Shown here: piece after piece, positions 60,969-64,000 of the stretch
Layout of the letters: every line of letters starts with the position of its first letter
Position numbering within the stretch: position 1 is the first letter of the stretch
Source: Planotetraspora mira
GTDB taxonomy: Bacteria; Actinomycetota; Actinomycetes; Streptosporangiales; Streptosporangiaceae
Reading direction: 5' to 3'
Assembly: GCF_016863275.1 (NCBI RefSeq)
Contig: NZ_BOOO01000004.1
Location: forward strand, 1 to 64,000
Length of the DNA: 64,000 bases
Made by a program: the position numbers and the translations under genes
Notes under the pieces: model-generated
The model's input: the letters and a program-made list of their open reading frames with translations, nothing else
Databases searched by the model: none
Told to the model about the DNA's origin: nothing

Positions 60969-62936
60969 ATGGGAAACGTGCCACCGGGGACGGGTCCGCT
61001 CTCTCCTGACTTCAGCGGGATCGATCCCGCGCTGCTGGGTGGCTTCGTCACCGAACTCGAGCACGCGCGTGGCGTGATCGGCGAGAGGGCCGAGATGGTC
61101 CGGCGCATCTTCGCCGCCAACGGCGTGCCGGCGGCGTCACTCGACCCGATCGGCGAGGCGGAGCGGTGGATCGACGAGAACCTGCCGGAGCTGCGCAGAC
61201 GCCACCAGATGGCGGGGAACATCGCGCGTCTGCCCGGCTGGAATCCCGGAACGCCCGGCGGGCTCCTGCCGTACGAGGAGAAGGCGATCCTCCCCGCCGC
61301 GGATGCCCGGCGCCTCGGCCGCCAGCTCGCCTCGGACTACCTCGGAATCTCGGACTCGTTCTTCAACCCCGATAGAGACGAGGACTACCGGACGATCGTG
61401 TACCGCCTGGTCGAGCACCTTCACGATCCGGAATTCACGGCAGCCTTCTTCGCGACTCTGGGCCCGCAACGCACGCTCGATCTCCCCACGGTGCTGCGGA
61501 ACAACCTCTTCGCCTTGGCCGAGGACGCGACTCTGGATCCGCCCCGGCCTGATGACCTCTGGCTTCGCGCGGTGAGCCTGGCATTCGGCACTGCGGTCAC
61601 CGGGGGCTCTCAGGTGCCGGGATTCGCTCAAGTGAAGAACGCGATCCTTGTTCCGCCATCACAGGACTGGTTCGGCGCGAGTCTTCTCCTCAGCTCCGGG
61701 GCGTTCCCGCCCGAATGGCTGACCGAGGCGGTCGTGGCGCGGGGGCTCGACGATCCCCGTCATGTCAACGCCGGTTACCTCTACGCCTTGGGGAACAACC
61801 CGGCCGCCGCCCGCCTCGCGATCCAAGCGGTGACACGAGGCGACCCGGCCAAGCTGCGCGACTTCCTCACGACTTTGAACAAAAGCGCGGCTGGGATGTA
61901 CCAAGAGGCGGGCCGCGGTGACGCGTTCGGACGGATGCTGGCGGCCGCTTCAGGCGCGTACGACGAGGAAGACGGCGAACACACCAAGGAAGCGGCCTTC
62001 TTCGCCTACACCGTGATGACAACGCTCGGCCGACTCGAGGTCGGCGAAGAGGTGCGCGTGCACCTGGCGGAGATCGCCGGGGCCTATGCCACGGAAATCA
62101 CCGAGGGCGCCAACCTCGATGATGCCAACCATCTCCTTCCAAGCTCGTTTGAGCCGACGGAATCCAGGGTGCTGGGCCTGAGGCCTGTTTTCCGACTCAG
62201 CCCAGAGGACACCTATCGCTTCATCTCTTCCTTCGCCAACACACCAGAGAATCGAAATCCATTCGACGAAGGCATGGGCGACCTCACACGCCACCTCATC
62301 GAAGAATCAGTTCCTTCCACGATGAGAGACGGGGATCTCTCTCGGCTCAACAAGACCTTCGCCGCGTTGGGGAACGTCCGCGGACAGGAACTTGCCGCCG
62401 AGGAGAAATTCGCCAAAGCAGCCGACGATGCGGCCGAGCAACTTGATAAGGCCAAGAGTTTCGGCGTTGGAACTGCGATAGGAATCGCTGGGCTAGCCAT
62501 TCCGGGCATGACGGGAGCCGTCCTCTGGACGGCTTTGGGAACAGGCATGAGCGCATTCGATACATACAAGTCCGACGCAGAGACAGAAAGCGCGAAAACC
62601 GAGAAAACGGATCGAGAGCAAACCTTGGGCCGTCAACACATCATCGCCCAATCAATGATCGACGCCGGCTTCGCGCTCCAGATTTCTCCTCAGGACTACC
62701 AAGCGACGTGCCCGCCGGGCGTCGCCATCGCCGATGGCAGCGGCCGTCTCCGCCCGTTTCGGGACATAGTCCAGTCCGGCGAAGATGGACTGAGAGCCCT
62801 CGACGGCTGGCTCATGATGAACACTTTGAAAGACAAGGACCTGAGGACCTTTGGCGAGCTGACCCGACTCCTGGCTGATCTGTTCGACGGTCGCAAGGAT
62901 GTCGCACGGAAGCGCGCTCTCCTTTATCACCGATAA
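60969..62936 (+). CDS. Large actinomycete protein, WXG100-linked group, function unknown
   Basis: 655 residues from the ATG at 60969, with GGAGGGG upstream. No signal peptide. The first 550 residues look helical and repetitive in fold, like a secreted substrate or toxin scaffold (WIDENLPELRRRHQMAGN, LPGWNPGTPGGLLPYEE). A Gly/Ala-rich hydrophobic stretch at about 505-527 (GVGTAIGIAGLAIPGMTGA) could insert in a membrane. The last 130 residues are charged. Codon use is less GC-biased after about 62100, suggesting an acquired C-terminal part. A lipoprotein and a WXG100-like protein follow. This layout resembles polymorphic secretion-linked proteins, but no toxin motif is visible. Confidence 0.65.
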   Translation: MGNVPPGTGPLSPDFSGIDPALLGGFVTELEHARGVIGERAEMVRRIFAANGVPAASLDPIGEAERWIDENLPELRRRHQMAGNIARLPGWNPGTPGGLLPYEEKAILPAADARRLGRQLASDYLGISDSFFNPDRDEDYRTIVYRLVEHLHDPEFTAAFFATLGPQRTLDLPTVLRNNLFALAEDATLDPPRPDDLWLRAVSLAFGTAVTGGSQVPGFAQVKNAILVPPSQDWFGASLLLSSGAFPPEWLTEAVVARGLDDPRHVNAGYLYALGNNPAAARLAIQAVTRGDPAKLRDFLTTLNKSAAGMYQEAGRGDAFGRMLAAASGAYDEEDGEHTKEAAFFAYTVMTTLGRLEVGEEVRVHLAEIAGAYATEITEGANLDDANHLLPSSFEPTESRVLGLRPVFRLSPEDTYRFISSFANTPENRNPFDEGMGDLTRHLIEESVPSTMRDGDLSRLNKTFAALGNVRGQELAAEEKFAKAADDAAEQLDKAKSFGVGTAIGIAGLAIPGMTGAVLWTALGTGMSAFDTYKSDAETESAKTEKTDREQTLGRQHIIAQSMIDAGFALQISPQDYQATCPPGVAIADGSGRLRPFRDIVQSGEDGLRALDGWLMMNTLKDKDLRTFGELTRLLADLFDGRKDVARKRALLYHR

Positions 62937-62937
62937 G

Positions 62938-63402
62938 TCAAACCGCCATGAGACATTGAGTTTCTCCACTGACGGAGTACAGACCGTTAGCTGGAGAGCC
63001 AAGAACCAAAGATGTCCGTGTTGTCGTGTTTCGCATGCGCACCGGCTTACCCGAACCACCGGGATCTACTATTTCATATTGCGCAACCCGTTTTAGTGCA
63101 CCCACTAGTGCTCCGATTTGGTCATCGGGTTCAGTCTGCGGGAAGCCCCGACCTGTAGCGGCGAAGGTCTGCTTGGCCTTTCCGTCCCCGCAAGGAATAT
63201 TCTGTCCACCGGGATCAGTAATGGTGACATCCCGCGCGTCACGTTCCTTGAGGAGTTGAAGAATGTGATTTTTCAGGGTTTGGCCGGCTTGGGCGGCGGT
63301 GGGGCCGTCGTCTGAGTCGCAGCCGGTGAGGGCCAGCGGGATCGCAACCGCCACGACCACGAGCAGACCGCGAAGCCGTACGAGACCGGAAAGGCCGAGC
63401 AT
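62938..63402 (-). CDS. Secreted lipoprotein of the WXG100-linked group
   Basis: 154 residues. The ATG at 63402 follows GGAGG. The signal peptide ends in the lipobox ALTGC (Cys near residue 26). The mature part has two Cys (NIPCGDGKAKQ and ETQCLMAV) that could form a disulfide. Its stop lies one base from that of the convergent large protein, so the two genes are packed end to end. It may act at the membrane with that protein, for example as an immunity or receptor partner; this is inference. Confidence 0.7.
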   Translation of the reverse strand: MLGLSGLVRLRGLLVVVAVAIPLALTGCDSDDGPTAAQAGQTLKNHILQLLKERDARDVTITDPGGQNIPCGDGKAKQTFAATGRGFPQTEPDDQIGALVGALKRVAQYEIVDPGGSGKPVRMRNTTTRTSLVLGSPANGLYSVSGETQCLMAV

Positions 63403-63511
63403 TCTCTTCGCCTCCGCGAGTGGCAGTGATCGGGTCCAGCCCACATAATCTCAAGCAGAACCGCTGCGCCACCCCGAATATCCCTACGTCATCCGCAGCA
63501 GGAGTCAGGCG

Positions 63512-63814
63512 TTGCCCCTCGACGACGATCTGGTCCCCAACCCGAGACATCGGGATCTGGAGACGGCGCTCGCGGCCGCACGAGCGCACATGCACGTGCT
63601 GGAGACGGCCCTCGACAACGCCTGTGCGACCTTCGGCGGCCGCGCGGTGTGGGTGGGCCCCACGGCAAGGGCGTTCGGCGACGAGCTCAACGGACGCCGG
63701 GCCCGCGTCAGGGCCGCCGCCCGGCACGTCCTCTCCGAACTCGAGGCAGAGCTTCGGGCCACCCCTCGCATGGTCTCCCGGGCGGCGGCTTCAAGCCTGA
63801 CCGGCTGGTCCTGA
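63512..63814 (+). CDS. WXG100-like protein
   Basis: 100 residues, the normal size. Two helices flank a turn with the WXG motif (RAVWVGPTARAFGDEL), as in ESX/type VII substrates. The TTG at 63512 is chosen because GGAG lies upstream and no other in-frame start fits. Such proteins pair with larger secreted partners; here the partner may be the 655-residue protein. No ESX secretion core gene is in the window. Confidence 0.75.
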   Translation: MPLDDDLVPNPRHRDLETALAAARAHMHVLETALDNACATFGGRAVWVGPTARAFGDELNGRRARVRAAARHVLSELEAELRATPRMVSRAAASSLTGWS

Positions 63815-63819
63815 CCGGC

Positions 63820-64000
63820 TCAGACGATGTCGACCTCGGCATGCGCCCGTCCGCCGGACAGCCGCGGATAACCGGGCCCCCGGTCGAAGAAGGCGTCCTG
63901 CCGCGTCCGCTTGGCCGCCCGCAGCCGCTCCGTCGCCTCCTCATCGACCTGCAGATCGTCGCGTGAGCCGTGCAGGACGACGCCGTAGTCGTCCAGTGCG
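63820..64000 (-). CDS. Hydantoinase B/oxoprolinase-like protein, C-terminal end only
   Basis: The frame is open from base 64000 to the stop at 63820-63822. It reads ALDDYGVVLHGSRDDLQVDE, then RAAKRTRQDAFFDRGPGYPR and AEVDIV at the end. The FDRGPGY motif with the preceding acidic VDEEAT is typical of the C-terminus of N-methylhydantoinase B (HyuB). Only 60 residues are seen and the gene begins beyond the window. If correct, a hydantoinase A partner should lie upstream. It would act on cyclic amides. Confidence 0.6.
   Translation of the reverse strand, partial: ALDDYGVVLHGSRDDLQVDEEATERLRAAKRTRQDAFFDRGPGYPRLSGGRAHAEVDIV

Overview
High-GC Gram-positive DNA from an actinomycete. The base composition, GTG and TTG starts, short overlaps between genes, a WXG100-like gene, sortase-type cell-wall anchoring and the actinobacterial aroC-aroK-aroB-aroQ order all fit. 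Several small conserved genes look like those of Streptosporangiales (Nonomuraea or Streptosporangium relatives), but that placement is an inference from gene content, not from a marker gene.

Layout. (1) 1-2528: a secreted protein with a dimethylformamidase-beta-like core, an Ig-like domain and DUF4082, cut by the window edge. (2) 3163-28613: a cell-surface polysaccharide locus. It has two GT-C-like membrane proteins, a sulfotransferase, three intact GT4 glycosyltransferases and a GT4 remnant. It also has two asparagine-synthetase-type amidotransferases, a Wzx-type flippase, a Wzy-like polymerase candidate, two NAD-dependent sugar-nucleotide epimerase/dehydratases and a WecA/TagO-type initiating transferase. 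A Wzz/BY-kinase fusion is paired with a low-molecular-weight tyrosine phosphatase, followed by a DUF4012 protein, a tiny LPFTG wall-anchored protein and a broken class E sortase. The locus also holds an IS630-like remnant and a His/Asn-rich secreted peptide. (3) 28729-43246: largely core or housekeeping genes: sugar ABC ATPase with divergent LacI regulator, glutathione peroxidase, lytic-transglycosylase-like protein, TetR with a ferritin-like diiron protein, DUF202 pair, Na+/H+ antiporter, DinG-type helicase, secreted EEP-family phosphohydrolase and MOSC protein. (4) 43280-50632: SGNH hydrolase, shikimate operon (aroQ, aroB, aroK, aroC), prepilin peptidase, SseB-like protein, and a ring-opening amidohydrolase abutting a carbamate kinase. 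(5) 50766-64000: a second sulfotransferase, aminotransferase, a TrkA-N/RyR membrane protein, DUF418 protein, nitrilase-family amidase, a carboxyltransferase plus CoA-transferase pair, a WXG100/lipoprotein/large-protein group and the 3' end of a hydantoinase-B-like gene.

How it works together (inference). The second region has nearly all parts of a Wzx/Wzy polysaccharide pathway: a lipid-linked first sugar from the WecA-like enzyme, extension by GT4 enzymes, flipping, polymerisation, and chain-length control by a tyrosine kinase and phosphatase. The sulfotransferase and the two amidotransferases suggest that sugars, or uronic acids, are sulfated and amidated, which would be an unusual surface glycan for an actinomycete. 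No sugar-nucleotide dehydrogenase or PAPS synthesis gene is in the window, so this chemistry is a prediction. The least explained items are the duplicated GT4-amidotransferase pair, the broken sortase beside a live LPXTG substrate, the TrkA-N/RyR protein and the amidohydrolase-carbamate kinase pair.
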